Source of the DNA: Pelargonium nanum | Taxonomy: Eukaryota; Streptophyta; Magnoliopsida; Geraniales; Geraniaceae | Length of the DNA stretch: 51,825 nucleotides | Assembly (NCBI GenBank): GCA_036897485.1 | Contig: JAYMTF010000120.1 | Span: 1 to 51,825, forward strand | Reading direction: 5' to 3' | Part shown: positions 23,901 through 35,600 of the stretch, piece after piece | Layout of the letters: every line of letters starts with the position of its first letter | How positions within the stretch are numbered: position 1 is the stretch's first letter | Translations under genes and position numbers: made by a program | The notes under the pieces: generated by a model | Told to the model about the DNA's origin: nothing | The model's input: only the letters and a program-made list of their open reading frames with translations | Databases searched by the model: none

Positions 23901-26900
23901 AGATCAACGGTTGAAATTGTTAGCGATAAGGAAGGCTGCACGTGTGTGGACCTAGACTAATCTCCATGCGTGAGATATTATTTGAAATAAATTGATTCGT
24001 GAACCTCCCGAACATTTCCTCCCTTCTTTCCAATTTTAATTTATCTATTTACGAGTCACGATACAAATTCAAATTTTTATTACTTTCTTAACTTGTGCTT
24101 TTCCATGTTGAAGGAAGATACTAAGTAGTGTGGATACATTGATGTAGCTATTGAATGGTGGGCTATCTCTGGAAACAAATACTTTTTGTGGTTGAGGGCA
24201 AATGCGTTAATTTTCTTTTTGAAAAGGTTAGGTCTTTAGAGCCGGGTGTATACGTTAGACCGGGGAAAAATTAGTTAAGCTTGAGAATTTTATGTAAAGA
24301 TAATCAGTAATGACAACGCTGGTTTCTCATTGGTGTCTCAAAGAATGCTTTTTTCTTATTTGTTATATATTGGGCTATAAGTGGTCTGTGAAGTATAATT
24401 TGCATTTCATTGACTTTCCTTTTTATCAATATTTCTTTCTTTTAACGATTTATGCATAAATGCACTTAATGGATTTCATTTTTTTGTTAACACAATCTTG
24501 TCTGACTTGCTTTCTTCTGACCTTACAGAGATGAACCTTCCCTATCACCCAATCAACAACAGAAGAGAAGGCGAAAAAAAAGGGATAAGTCCCTAGAAGA
24601 TAAAGACGATGATCATGGACCCAATAAACATACAAAATTGGGTCACGCAAGGATGAAGGTAGCTGCAAGAACTGCACCGTTGGTGGGGAGATCTAACTCT
24701 CAGAGTTCCGTAGCTATGGAATGTTTTCAAGATGGGCAATTGCAACATTCATTTAGTGCTCCAATGGGATCTTTGACAAAGAAATCTGCTGATTGTGCAA
24801 CCAAAAGTGAGCAATCTTCATATCCGAGAATCTCAACTAGGGATGATTCTGGGCTTTCATTCAAAGCAGATAACAGTGAAACTCGGAGGATTGGTATCAG
24901 TCAGTCTAATGTGAAAGATGCAATTGAATTCTCTGATGCTACATATCAGAAATATCAGGAGAAAAGTTCATCGAAACAAATTCAGCCTCCAGCCAAAAGA
25001 TTAATGAGTGATACTGATGAACGCGAACTCTCTACCAAAAAGCGCAAGGACAAGAACGGAAGTGACAAGTTGCCTGACCTGAATCTTCCCGTGAGCAATG
25101 ATTTGGTACAACAACCTGTAGTAAGTATTAGTATTCCCCAAAAAAATCATTTCAAGAAATTATAATTGGAGAATTACCTAATTGTGACTTGTGCAATTTC
25201 CTAATTAGTAACCAGCAGTCTCCTCTTGCATGAACCTTTGTACACAGCATAATTTGCTTGTTTCTTACACAAATTAATCTGTCACAACTTCAATATAATT
25301 GGTTTCTTTGTTTCACAATGTAAGTGGTTTTAGCTTAACATTTCTTCTTCGCAGCTGACCAAAACAATATTTTTTGTTTGTTTGTTTAAACTTGGTTGAG
25401 CTACAATGGTTAATCTGTATTGTATGCATTCATAAAGCATCATGAGGTTCATTTATGTTACTGGAGGGCATATGTATATATCTATATTGTACATGCTGAA
25501 CTTTATTCCCTTTCTTCCATTTTTTTTAATAAAGTTTGCCATTATATTGCAAGTATCATCCTTATCGAAAGTCACTGGTGGTTTCCTGACGCATTATTTG
25601 TTTCACACATGCTATTTTCGCGATAATATTATGAAATGTTATTGTGTGTTTATATTGTCTTGATTTCACCTTTTTGCAGGAAAATACAACCACACAACCA
25701 AAGGACGTTCCTAGTGTTAGGCCAAAGGGAACAATGCTTGAAAGGGCCATCAGGGAGTTGGAGAAAGTTGTTGCAGAATGTGAGTTTCCCAGTTTGCTTA
25801 GGAATTCAGATTGTCGATGAATGAAAAATCTTGAGCAGTCACATCTAAATTAACTTTTTATGCAGCAAGACCACAAAAAATGGAAATTCAGGATGCCGAC
25901 AGTTCTTCCATGTCAATTAAAAGGAGATTGCCTCGTGAAGTTAAACAAAAGCTTGCTAAAGTTGCTAGACTAGCGGTACTTTAAAGCTCTCTCTCACTCT
26001 GTGTGTGTTTGTGTATTTCCTGTATATTGTCTCTGAATTATGACTTCTTCTTTTTGAAATACTAACTTGAATCCCTGAAAATATTTAAATCCTTTTTTGT
26101 GGCAATTGCAGCAGTCAAGCCAAGGTAAAATATCAGAGGAATTAATTAACCGCCTAATGAGCATTCTTGGTCATTTAATGCAGCTCAGAACTCTGAAGGT
26201 ACATACTATTAAATAGTTTTCTTAGTATGAAAAGGCATTGATATCTAGCTGAGGTGGCTGAGGACCTACTTTAGATAATCTTCTGAGAACTTATCTTGTC
26301 GTAGAATGTTCGATTTAATCTTACTATCTGAAAATTAGCATTAGGTGCATTTTTAACAATTGATTAACAGGCATCTACTTGCGATTGCGAATCTGTACTC
26401 AAGTAGAATTGCATGATTTTTGGTTCTATTGCTGTCAATTTAAGTTATGCTTTACAGCTATTGATTTCTCTTTTATTTTCCTTTATATCTGGCTGCAGAG
26501 AAACTTGAGAGAGATGGTTTTGCTGGGATTATCCGCGAAACGGGAGAAAGCTGACAGGGTTCAACAAATTAAGAAGGAGGTTGTTGAAATGATTAAAGTG
26601 CAGGGTCATTCAAAATCCACGGTAGGCTATGGATTCCTAAACTATTTCCCATATACTTTACAATTTGACTAAGAAAATCATTCCAATCCTACGGAAATAC
26701 TAATTTTGTATCCAATCTTCTTGCGGTATAAGACATAGGTAGTAGTTGTCTGCAAGTTATAGTGTTTAAGCTTCCCAAAAGTGTTTCAATGATCCCTTTC
26801 TTCCTTACATAGAGAACAATATGTGAAAAGTATAGTGCTCATAATGTTAATGATATGAAGTTCAATCAAATATGGAATTGATTGTCTGGTTAATTTCATT

Positions 26901-28535
26901 CTTAAGATGCAATAAAGGTCTAGTATCTTTGGGGCTCTTCCTAATGAATCTTTCGGTTCAATTTATGAAATATATCACTGTTACGCTGTATACTAATGCA
27001 TAATTGTGACAAGGTGTCTAAGCAGGAAGATGGGGGAACTGATAATTTTCAGATGGAACTTGGTTTCGAGGATAAGGGAGCTCTAAAAGGAAAAAGTAGT
27101 ATGGACAATGCAATCGAGGATAAAATATGTGATCTTTATGACCTATATGTTCAGGTGTTTTCCTTAACCATTCTAGATACACAAAACTCTAATATAGTAT
27201 ATCTCGATGTTTTATTTCTTCTCTGTTATAATCATTCATTAATGGTTCCAGGGTATGGATGAAGATAAAGGTCCACAAATGAGGAAGTTATATGTTGAGG
27301 TAGTAAACAATTTTATTATTTCCAAAGTTATTCAGTTGTTCTACTCTGGTTTATCTATAGGTAGGGGTGTGCATGATTGGTTCTGGACTGAAAATTTCGA
27401 CCCAATCAGGCCGATCCATTGTCAAATCATTCGGTCCACTCCCGGTCCAGACCGATTTTGATTTATTCTATTAGTATTTTTAAAATCTCACTTTAAGTAC
27501 AATATACTTCATTATTGTTCCCTCAATTCGCTCCAATTTTAATTCTCTCTCTTTTAAAAGTATTTTAAAAAAATGGAATTGGTCCATTCGTTCCGGTCAT
27601 TTTTGGTCCGGTTCCAGACCGATGCACAACTCTCAAATGAACTCACCGGACACTTGGATGCTTTTAATGGTATATCCATTGCTGGCATAAAATTTGTTGT
27701 GATGAGGTTTCTCAATCTTGTGTTGTGTGTTCCATTCAGCTTGCAGAATTGTGGCCCAATGGATCCATGGACAACCACGGGATCAAGAGTGCAGTTGAAA
27801 GGGCAAAAGAGCGGCGAAGGGCCCTGCATAATCGTGAAAAGGTATGGACATATTTCTTCATCCTGATGCCATAACAACTTAGTCGTGTTTAAACATTGAG
27901 TAGAGCTGGCAAATGGGCCATTGGCCTGCAGGCCACCACTGACCCGTAGCCTATTTTGCTTGCAAAATGAGTCGCGCCCAGGCCGACAAAAAGTGTCCCG
28001 ATTAGCATACTTGCGCATTTTGGCCTGCCCCATTGACCATTGGCCAGCTTTAACACTGGGCTAACTAGCTCGTGTTATATGTTTAAATGAACTGCATTTA
28101 CGTATCTCAATATTTGGACATATTCTAATTCAGGTTCAAGGAAAGGTCAGGAAGAAAAGTTTGTCCACACCAAAAATAGAGATCGTCCGGGGAGAATCCG
28201 GTTCAACTGGTCAGTCACATTCTCTGCCAGGACTGGCTGGTAGTCAAATTTTAGCTTCATCCAGCAAGACGGTTTCCAATACCGATACAAACCAGCATAT
28301 CACATCACCAGTAAGAGTCTCCGACCAGTCCCTAAAAGGCTCCCTCATGGAACAACCTAAGCAAGAGAAAATCGAGAATATGACCTTCCCCATGTTGAAA
28401 GAGCACATGAAACAGCAACATCGGGAAATGGAGAAGCGAGCAAAGAAATTATCTCTAAAACCCGAAAAGGGAACCCAAAAGCCTCACAAGCAAACTTCCG
28501 GGCTGGCGGACGACGCAAGCAAACGATCTGGCTGA
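17926..28535 (+). CDS. UBN: Ubinuclein (HIRA complex subunit, Hpc2-related domain)
   Basis: Ubinuclein works with HIRA and CABIN1 to deposit histone H3.3 independently of replication, in the nucleus. Thirteen exons join in frame: 17926-18195, 21108-21194, 21574-21666, 22011-22087, 24529-25120, 25680-25779, 25866-25975, 26112-26198, 26499-26621, 27014-27154, 27252-27299, 27740-27841 and 28134-28535. They give 743 residues. Exons 3-4 encode the Hpc2-related domain (about 120-176): DDQYDTEDSFIDDTELDEYF and then HNGFFVNKGKLEH. The N terminus has a seven-glycine run and RPPPPAAAAAA. A basic stretch (QQQKRRRKKRDKS) may be a nuclear signal. Exons 6-12 hold the conserved middle region (MLERAIRELEKVVAE, KRRLPREVKQKLAKVARLA, LYVELAELWPNG, AVERAKERRRALHNREK). 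Exon 8 has a GCAGCAG tandem acceptor, so residue Gln-first may be included or skipped. Exon 10 could also start 12 bases later in frame. Confidence 0.93.
18390..20000. repeat. Tandem repeat array in ubinuclein intron 1
   Basis: At least six imperfect copies of a unit of about 210-310 bp. The anchor CTTGTGTACACATTGCACGA or a variant occurs at about 18486, 18727, 18979, 19188, 19500 and 19789. Around each anchor recur TGAATGAAACTGAAATTGATAG, GGAATGTGATTTATGCGTATG, TGATGGTTCTTTGTAG, CTTAATTGATTAGTTTGTTAG, TTTGCAATGTAATG and TCTTTAACTCTC. The copies are in the same orientation and decay towards the 3' end. No coding potential. Confidence 0.9.
22088..24528. other. Ubinuclein intron 4 (2.4 kb)
   Basis: A long intron with no gene inside. 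It contains a direct duplication of about 26 bases (TAAAGGTAATAGGCTAAAAA, about 23110 and 23137) and a repeated GATGCAATGCATTAATGTG (about 23791 and 23844). The 22850-23300 part has a different texture (CCTAGAGTGTTATGATA, TATATAGACTC) and may be transposon-derived, but I cannot define ends. Confidence 0.5.
27362..27635. mobile_element. Probable hAT-like MITE in ubinuclein intron 11
   Basis: The left end TAGGGGTGTGCATGATTGG and the reverse complement of the right end (TGAGAGTTGTGCATCGG) are imperfect inverted repeats. GGTCC/CCGGTC-rich subterminal DNA follows on both sides (CGGTCCAGACCGAT on the left side, GGTTCCAGACCGAT on the right). Elements beginning TAGGGGTGTGCA are common in plant introns. 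I could not find a clear 8-bp duplication. Confidence 0.5.
27901..28052. mobile_element. 152-bp hAT-like MITE in ubinuclein intron 12
   Basis: The left end TAGAGCTGGCAAATGGGCC and the reverse complement of the right end, TAAAGCTGGCCAATGGTCA, match at about 15 of 19 positions. The flanking 8-mers ACATTGAG (27893-27900) and ACACTGGG (28053-28060) match at six of eight, consistent with an aged 8-bp target duplication of the hAT superfamily. The interior is rich in GGCC words and non-coding. Confidence 0.6.
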
Positions 28536-29857
28536 CATGCTCTCATCTCGAACCTCGAGAAAATTGTTGTTGTATGGAGGAAACCGGTAAGAGGTACCGT
28601 TGCAGGTTTTTCGAACTCTTCTTTTTACCGTCACTTGCATAACCTCTTGCCGACTGGTTTCTTTCTCCAATACTCAGTTGATGGTTTGTGAAAGTAGAGA
28701 TAGAGATAGTAGCATCATACACAGTTGAGTCAGCGACTAGTGCTTGTAGTTTTAGAGGTATAGAGGAGTTTGGATTCAGATATGGCTTTGAACCTTTTAG
28801 AGAGAGAGAGAGAGAGGTGTCTTGATTTGTCACCCCCAAGAGATGATGTTGGTCTGTTCATTTTCAATTTAAATTGAGAATAATGTTTCATTGTTCATAT
28901 TATTTGGAGACTTTCATATTGGATAGTGAAACTTGTTATAGGAACCTTATTTTTCTTGAACTTGTTTGTGTTTCTTGGAAGTTTTGACACTTGTTTGGCA
29001 ATTGGCCCGGGCCAAAAAACGCAGTATGCTTATCAGGCGATGCTAGTGATGGCCTGTCGACCGGAAATGGTCGAAGCTCGCTTGGACTCGGGCCTAAACG
29101 GGCCAGATTACAATTTATCGGGCCATTTTTTCCTGTCTTGGCCCGGTTTTCAAGGTAGAACTGATGAAAAGTTGATAGATGAGAATGCGTGAGTTTTTAG
29201 TCGGGCTGGACGTACCTTTAGGAAATTGCAGGTTGGGTTAGGCGAACTTGCATATTTCGCACCTAAAACTAGGAGTGACATTCGCGCTCACGGGTTGTGT
29301 TCATGTGTCGAAAGTGCCGTACTATGTTAAATGGGCCAACTCAAACCCGATTATTAAATTGGTTGAATCACTCGACATGAACACGACTTACATGTTTAAG
29401 GTTTCAAAATTGCACGACCTGATTTGACATACTTACATAAACGGGTTGGTATTAATCTGACTCAACCCAATATATTTGATCCACAACTCGTTTATGATTT
29501 GTTTAGTTAAACAAGTAGACAGGTTGAGCAAGTTCGACACCTGCTAAGCTAAACTCAAATCTACTCAAATTTGTATGGTGTTCACGTTTGTGAGACATAT
29601 CATAACTCAAATTGTCACCAAACCTGAAACCCGACTCTCCTACGAACCAAGTTAGACATTTCTAACTCGAACTCGAATAAAAGTAGACTCGACACGGCAA
29701 AGCGGTTTCATGTATTTTCACGCGCCACCTGCGCGTGTGTATCCCTCAAAACGAGAAATGGCGCTATAACCCAGTCCAGTTTCTGCTCTTCACTCCACTG
29801 ATCGCCGAAGCAAAATCTCCGAGTCTCAAACACTCTCGTCACTACAAAGCTCCTAAG
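28536..29857. other. Ubinuclein 3' UTR and intergenic DNA up to KIWI
   Basis: The first few hundred bases are the likely ubinuclein 3' UTR, with a (GA)n run at about 28801-28816. 29000-29170 is rich in GGGCC/GGCCCGG words, and 29270-29546 looks like a hAT-like MITE (TAGGAGTGACATTCG against the reverse complement TAGCAGGTGTCGAAC) without a convincing target duplication. From about 29780 the sequence becomes the CT-rich leader of KIWI. Confidence 0.5.
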
Positions 29858-29884
29858 GTTAAAGCTCTTCGCTTTCTTCTCCAA

Positions 29885-29894
29885 TTTTCGCGCC
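29885..29894 (+). promoter_or_regulatory. E2F-type site in the KIWI leader
   Basis: TTTTCGCGCC contains TTTCGCGC, which fits the E2F/DP consensus TTTSSCGC. It lies about 65 bases upstream of the KIWI start, inside a possible leader intron (donor CTAAG|GTTAAAG at 29857/29858, acceptor TTAGCTCAG at 29940). A looser relative, TTTTCACGCGCC, lies near 29716. This is a sequence match only. Confidence 0.4.
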
Positions 29895-29953
29895 ATTTAT
29901 AGGTTTTCGCTGTTCACACCATTTTTTTTTGTTAGCTCAGGAAAGAAGCTGAA

Positions 29954-31391
29954 ATGTCGGCGAGGGGCAAGAGAAAGGACGACGAGGACTGCGCCTCCGG
30001 CGGCGACTCCGACGGTCACGATCGCCCCAAGAAGGCGCCCAAGACGGACGACGATGACTCCGATAGCATCACTGTCTGCGAGGTATCATCTTCGTTTTTT
30101 CTGTGTAGAGGTAATTTCCAATTTCTAGGGTTTTATTGAGAATTGGTGTTTGGGTTTGTGAGCAGATTTCGAGGAACAGGAGGGTTTCGGTGAGGTACTG
30201 GCAAGGGAAGATTTGGGTGGATATTCGGGAATTTTACCTCAAAGATGGCAAGCAAATGCCTGGCAAAAAAGGTCTCTCCTTTATCATTTTGATTTCACCT
30301 CAATTTAATTTAGTTAGTGGCCTTTTTGAAGTGGAGTTTAGCCATTTGAAGTGGGGATATTTGGTTGTGTGTGTTTGTTATGCTGGTAGTTGATTCGTGT
30401 TTAGAAAGATGATTAGTGTATAATAAGTGGTTCTTGTAGAAATAGATGCAAATGTGTTATCTGTGGCCAGGGTGAAAATTTAAAACTATCTCAATTTTTT
30501 TAGTTGGTTGCATTTGCGATATGGAGTTTAGTCATTTGTGTTAGTTTTGCTGGTAGTAGCTAACTTGAATCAAAACTTGATTGTAGTTTACTTTGTAGAT
30601 ATTAGCTACAATTGCTCACCAGTGCATGCTTGAGGAGGCATGTCATGTATTATATCAATATCGTTATATTCAAAGCCTTTTTTTTTTCCTTCTTAACTTC
30701 GTTTCTTCCACACTTTGGAAGTTTGAAAGTTAGGACGGATGAAAGCCAGATTCTTAGTTTCGTGACTCTAGGTAGTCTAATTCTAGTATTCTACATCATC
30801 ATCCATTACACGTTACTTCTCATTTAACACGTCTTGTTAGTAGCCTTCTGTGTTTTCTTACTGCATTCAGGATGTCTACGAGTGGGTGTGTAGGTATGCT
30901 GTTATGTCGTGTGCCATCTATTAGGTCAGAATCTGACATCTCCAAGGGCTCAGTCTTATATGGTCTAAATCTGTGCGTCTATCTGTTATTAATGATAGTT
31001 CATGACTTCATGTGATATTTTGAACTAAGTTTTCCATGGAACTGGGAACCTTTATGCTGATCTTGGGTTGCAAAGAAACTCGAGAGTCTAAATGTCATCG
31101 GAAGTCTACATTCAGCACCACGCTTATTGTTCGAGATTTTGATTTTCTTTTTCTTTTTTTCTTTTGTATTTCATGACTTCATATGTTTCCTTTGTATGTC
31201 TTGAATTAACATGTTTTTTATTCAACACCAGGGATCTCACTGAATCTGGAGCAGGTAATGAATCTCAATTCCATTTTTGTATTAAGAGCAGATGTAGAGA
31301 CATTCTACTTACTCTTCCTTCCATTCTCTTGCAGTGGAATATTCTCCGGGATCATGTCGAAGAAATTGACAAAGCAGTTTCTGAGAATTAG
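29954..31391 (+). CDS. KIWI: PC4/SUB1-type transcriptional coactivator KIWI
   Basis: This is a small nuclear single-stranded-DNA-binding coactivator of RNA polymerase II; in Arabidopsis KIWI pairs with KELP. Four exons join in frame: 29954-30082, 30166-30271, 31232-31254 and 31335-31391, giving 104 residues, the family length. The N terminus is acidic and charged (MSARGKRKDDEDC, KTDDDDSDSITVCE). The PC4 domain follows: ISRNRRVSVRYWQGKIWVDI, REFYLKDGKQMPGKKG, ISLNLEQWNILRDHVEEIDK, ending AVSEN. Exon 3 is a 23-nt microexon encoding part of GISLNLEQ, supported by the conserved domain and by phase. The ATG in GAAGCTGAAATG is the first in the exon. Confidence 0.95.
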
Positions 31392-32157
31392 GATAGATGA
31401 CGATGAACGAATGGGATGTTGTTGCTTATATTACTTGAAGACATGTAGCTTACACCTTTTGTTTTTTGTTTTTTTGGAAATGGCTCAAGTGAATGATGAT
31501 TATGGAGATATATATGTTTTTGTACTCTGGGATTTACCTATATATCTAATTAACTGCTGAACTTTTTAGTAGCTCAGTCCAATTTATTTGCAATTTGCCT
31601 TTTATTTTCAGCACATCCAGCAACTATTTTCTGTTGTCTAATCTTGTTATCTTAATTTTTGATATATTGATTTCGTTGATCAACATAAGCCGTGAATTAG
31701 TATTGATTTAAGATACACTTTGAAGAACTGAAGAGAAAAAAGAGAACATGAAGGAAACAAAAGTTTCATTGTGCTTTGAAATGTCTGTAATCTATTCTAG
31801 ACTTTGTAACTCTCAGCTATCAGATTCCATGTCTACATTCTACAACACAAAAGGGAAAGTTGGAGAAGATTGCAACTTACATTACTTCAATTCTATCATC
31901 AATTTTGGTCAAAACCCACCAAAAAAGTATGGTCTGTATGGGTCTGCAGCTGCTAAGACAAAGAGGCACAACCTTCTCAGTTCCATTTTCATTTTCTACA
32001 TCATCATCTTCTTGCCTGAACAAGACTCTTATAGGTACATTCCTTGTTTCTGTTTTCAGTTTTACCAAGTTTTGGAGTTTGTTTTGTCTGTGTTTTGGCT
32101 TAATTACTGCATTTGTACTACTTTGAAGGTAAAAGGTTTGGTTTGGGAATGAGAAGC
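31392..32157. other. KIWI 3' UTR and short gene-free interval
   Basis: The first 200-300 bases are the likely KIWI 3' UTR. No recognisable gene; the short open frames have no motif. Confidence 0.5.
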
Positions 32158-32380
32158 TATGACTCCAACCACTCATATACCAACCATGGCATCTATAATT
32201 GTGAGGTCTCTCTCTATTTATGTTACGGAAATGCGATTTCTTGGGTTTGTGCTTCACCAAGATTCAATGTTTTGGGTTTTGTATTGTGTAGATATCGAAA
32301 AATAAGGGTCAATGAGGACCTTCAATGGAAAGAGCTTGATGGAAATTCATGAATTTTACAGCAATATTATGGCAAGAAAG
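32158..32380 (+). pseudogene. Decayed duplicate of KIWI exons 1-2
   Basis: 32158-32205 reads YDSNHSYTNHGIYNCE and ends TGTGAG|GT, lining up with the end of KIWI exon 1 (DSITVCE|GT). After an 86-bp intron-like gap, TTGTGTAG at 32291 precedes 32292-32380. That segment reads ISKNK, then after a frameshift SMRTFNGKSLMEIHEFY and MARKG, and ends at an AAAG|GTCTG donor. This parallels KIWI ISRNRRVSVRYWQGKIWVDI, REFY and PGKKG|GTCTC. Four bases are missing after the ISKNK codons and the PC4 core residues are altered, so it cannot encode KIWI as it stands. No exon 3 or 4 counterpart was seen. The paralogy is inferred from order, splice positions and residue matches. Confidence 0.6.
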
Positions 32381-32563
32381 GTCTGTTCTTTTGTTTCTCT
32401 ATCAATTTTCTCTTCAAATTTACTTATTTATAGTTGCATTTTCACTTTTTTTTAGTAAGTTTGAACAATTTTATATCGTTAACTGGTTTTGGATCTTGTT
32501 ACATAAGTATGTCTCTGGTTATTGCGCATTAATTCAAGATTGCCCTAGGATTCATGATCATAT

Positions 32564-32594
32564 ACATCATCATCATTATCATCATCATCATCAG
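32564..32594. repeat. (CAT)n microsatellite
   Basis: CATCATCATCATTATCATCATCATCATCAG lies between the KIWI relic and the PAD4 stop codon, in the possible PAD4 3' UTR on the minus strand. Confidence 0.8.
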
Positions 32595-32663
32595 TCCTTT
32601 ACCACCTACATTTAGCATTACAAGACATTTTAGAACTCACCAAAAACACGAGTAACTAAATCA

Positions 32664-35600
32664 TCAAACCACTCCATCCATGAAACCAGTTGTGGGAAAC
32701 TGAGGAGGAAACTGCTGCAACTGTGATTTCAGCACTTTCCAATCTTCCACCCACAAACTATAGCTCGAGTTCTTCGCCAAAACATCCTTGGACACTTCCT
32801 TTTTCTCGACCAACGCAAATGCATACCTCTCAAACCTGTCAGTCTTTTCCCACAGCATCGCCAACTTCCTCGCATCCCTCTCACTCCTAACACTGTCCAG
32901 CCACTCCCTCGCCTCCTCCACCTTCGCCCAAAAGCACGAATCTTGAGTCAAGCTCGCAAATTTCTTCCTAGGCTTGTTCTCTTCGTCTCCCACAACCCGC
33001 CCATTCCACCACCTGTCGGAAATCTCAAACCTCCTCTCTCTCCCATGTGTCATGTAATGTCCCGAGCCTTTCCTTCGGTGCAGCCCTGCCCTGTAGTACT
33101 CAGCAATCTCTAGCGGCTCGACTAGGAGTTTGTAGAATTGTAAGGCGTTGACCCATTTTGCGCGCCGGTCAAAGTCATAGGGTAGTGCGTTTTTGTCCAG
33201 CATTTCGATTACATGGTTCCAGAAACTAGCTAGCTTGTGCCGGTTCATGTTGATTCTTGAGTCTTTTCTTGATGATCCTCTTGACTTGAAGGAATCATAG
33301 TACCCCATTTGATCGTCAGAGTCGTCACAAGATGCCTTGTACCATTCGATTTCAGCTCTGTATGGATTGATCTGTGACAATTTGATAGCAAGATTTGCAC
33401 TGTTGAGATTTGGCGTGCGACCCATTCGTCTTGCTATCATTAGACAGTCTTTTGCAGGGTCGGAAACCATATCCTGCATCAGAAAAAGGAAAAGAATTGT
33501 TAGGCCACTCGTGATTTTAATGTGAAGAAAACGAATTTCACGTTCTTTCTTTTGAGAAAGAGGCTCTCAAACAAGACCTATTGATCCCCCGATCTTGTAG
33601 TTCTTAGTCTGGGAAGATACGTTGTTAGATGTGCTCTAGAAATAGTAGTTGTCACGAAAAAAGTATAGAGCTATTTGCAAATGGAGCTAAGTACATGGTA
33701 TCTATCTCACGCCTAACAACGTATTTGCACATAGTAAGAACGACGTTAGAGCCTCGAAAACCGAGCATTACCTCACTAGAAATGCCAGAGGACTCCAATG
33801 CCAATGTGACTCCTGCCTCATAGCTAGACTCTGAAACATCATCTTGCATAAAACTTCCCTTGTTCATGAGCTGTATTGACACTTTCCCAATATAATCTCC
33901 ATATTTCAGGTGATCCTCAATGCAGCAACTGGGAGAGCTTGTTGTGAACATCAGATACAACATCTTCACCACAGCCTCTGCATTGTCCAAGCAAATCGCT
34001 CCCTCCTCGGACACGAAAAAGTAGCTCCCGAAAGGCCAAAAACAAGAGCTTCTTGGCAGCTTCTCTCCACCAAACTGTGCCATCTCCACACACACAACTC
34101 TAAAGAACTCAGCTCTCTCCTCCTCCTTCAACTGCACAGCAAGCTTGCCAAAATGTGGAGAGGTCATGGAAAGGTGCCAATATTGGAGCAAGGCATGAAG
34201 CTGTGGAGTGAGGGAAGCTAGAGGAGCAAAGAGGAGCCTTGGCATGATGTCATGCTTGGAGACTATGTGGCAAAAGTTGCCTCCCCATCGTTCCCGGAGG
34301 ACGGCTAGGGTTAGGGCATCGTTCCCGAGCAACGGGGAGCCGAAGGTGAGGCAGAGGACAGAGAGAGGGGTGGTGGTGGAGGAGGATTGGAAATGGGAGA
34401 GGAGCCAGAGAGCTGTGAGGGAAGCTGTTGTGCCTCCTATGGAGTGGCCTGTTATGACTATGGACTTGCTATTTTCCATTAGTGCCAACATCTACAAAAA
34501 AATGTAATTGGGTGAGATTAGTTAGATAAATTATGGTAGCACACTAGTCGGGTAGCGCAAAGTTTTCGACTTTTCGCTTGCTAGAAGGACTGTGAAACGA
34601 GTGATCCATGTGTTAGTTAGCTCGTTGGTCTATTTGTCGGATTTAGTAAGGTGGGTTGGGTTTCAATCACCCATGCAGATTAGCATTTGAAGTTCACCCA
34701 TGCAGGTTGCGAAATTTAACAAGTTAAAAACGTGTTAGAGCCGATTAAAAAGTCGCAAACAGATTGGCTAAAATATTTTTTCCTTAACAATTTCAAATAT
34801 TGATAGATATATTTTTATATGATAATTACAAAAGAAATCAATCTTAATTTCTAATCATTGAGCTAAGACTATATAGATTGAAAAGTTGACCATCAAAATT
34901 TTGATACAATGAATGAAAAATATGAAGACAATATATACATAGGATTGGTTGATGGCTTATTTGACCTTGTGACAAAAAGAAAATTTGGAGTCTTCCATAG
35001 ACATATCTTGACTCACATATTTTTTTCTTTTTAAAATTGACAACACACTTCTTTGTACCAAAAAGAACCAAAATCCAAAAGTTTGGCCATTTTGGTCTCA
35101 AGCTTGAGCTTCACTAGCAATTTCCACCCACAACAAATCTACCATTCAAACACAAATATATATAGTTGGTGTAATAGTATAATATCACATATAAGTTATT
35201 GATATTTAGATAGACCAATTCAACACAAAAATAACAACTTATGAAGCACACTATATGGGTGGTGTAATGATGATGGATAATTTATTTTAAGCATTTTTTC
35301 TATTTTGTTATATTTTTAAAATACAAAGAATATATAAAATTTCAATATAACTTTAGAAAATATATAAGATGTTAAAAATAAATTGTAGTGCCTAAATAGA
35401 CAATATATTGATAATAGTCAAAGAAACTTAGATGTTGAGTGAGAAATTATTTTAATAATCATGTCATTAGTTTAAGTGAGAATTAACAAAGATATATGTA
35501 TACATGTATTCATTGACTTTATTGTGATACTATTATTATAATACTTATCAAATAAGTAAATGACACTTGATCTATATGTTTTAGAAACATAATATATTTT

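Noticed and set aside
28926..29192. 88-codon frame beginning with a hydrophobic, signal-like stretch
   Set aside because: It runs through GGGCC-rich repetitive DNA, lacks a recognisable domain and has no splice or promoter context.
29262..29554. 8-bp target duplication around the hAT-like block at 29270-29546
   Set aside because: The flanks CCTAAAAC and AGCTAAAC match at only half of the positions.
31748..32152. 134-codon plus-strand frame downstream of KIWI
   Set aside because: No domain, biased composition, and it partly overlaps the KIWI relic in another frame.
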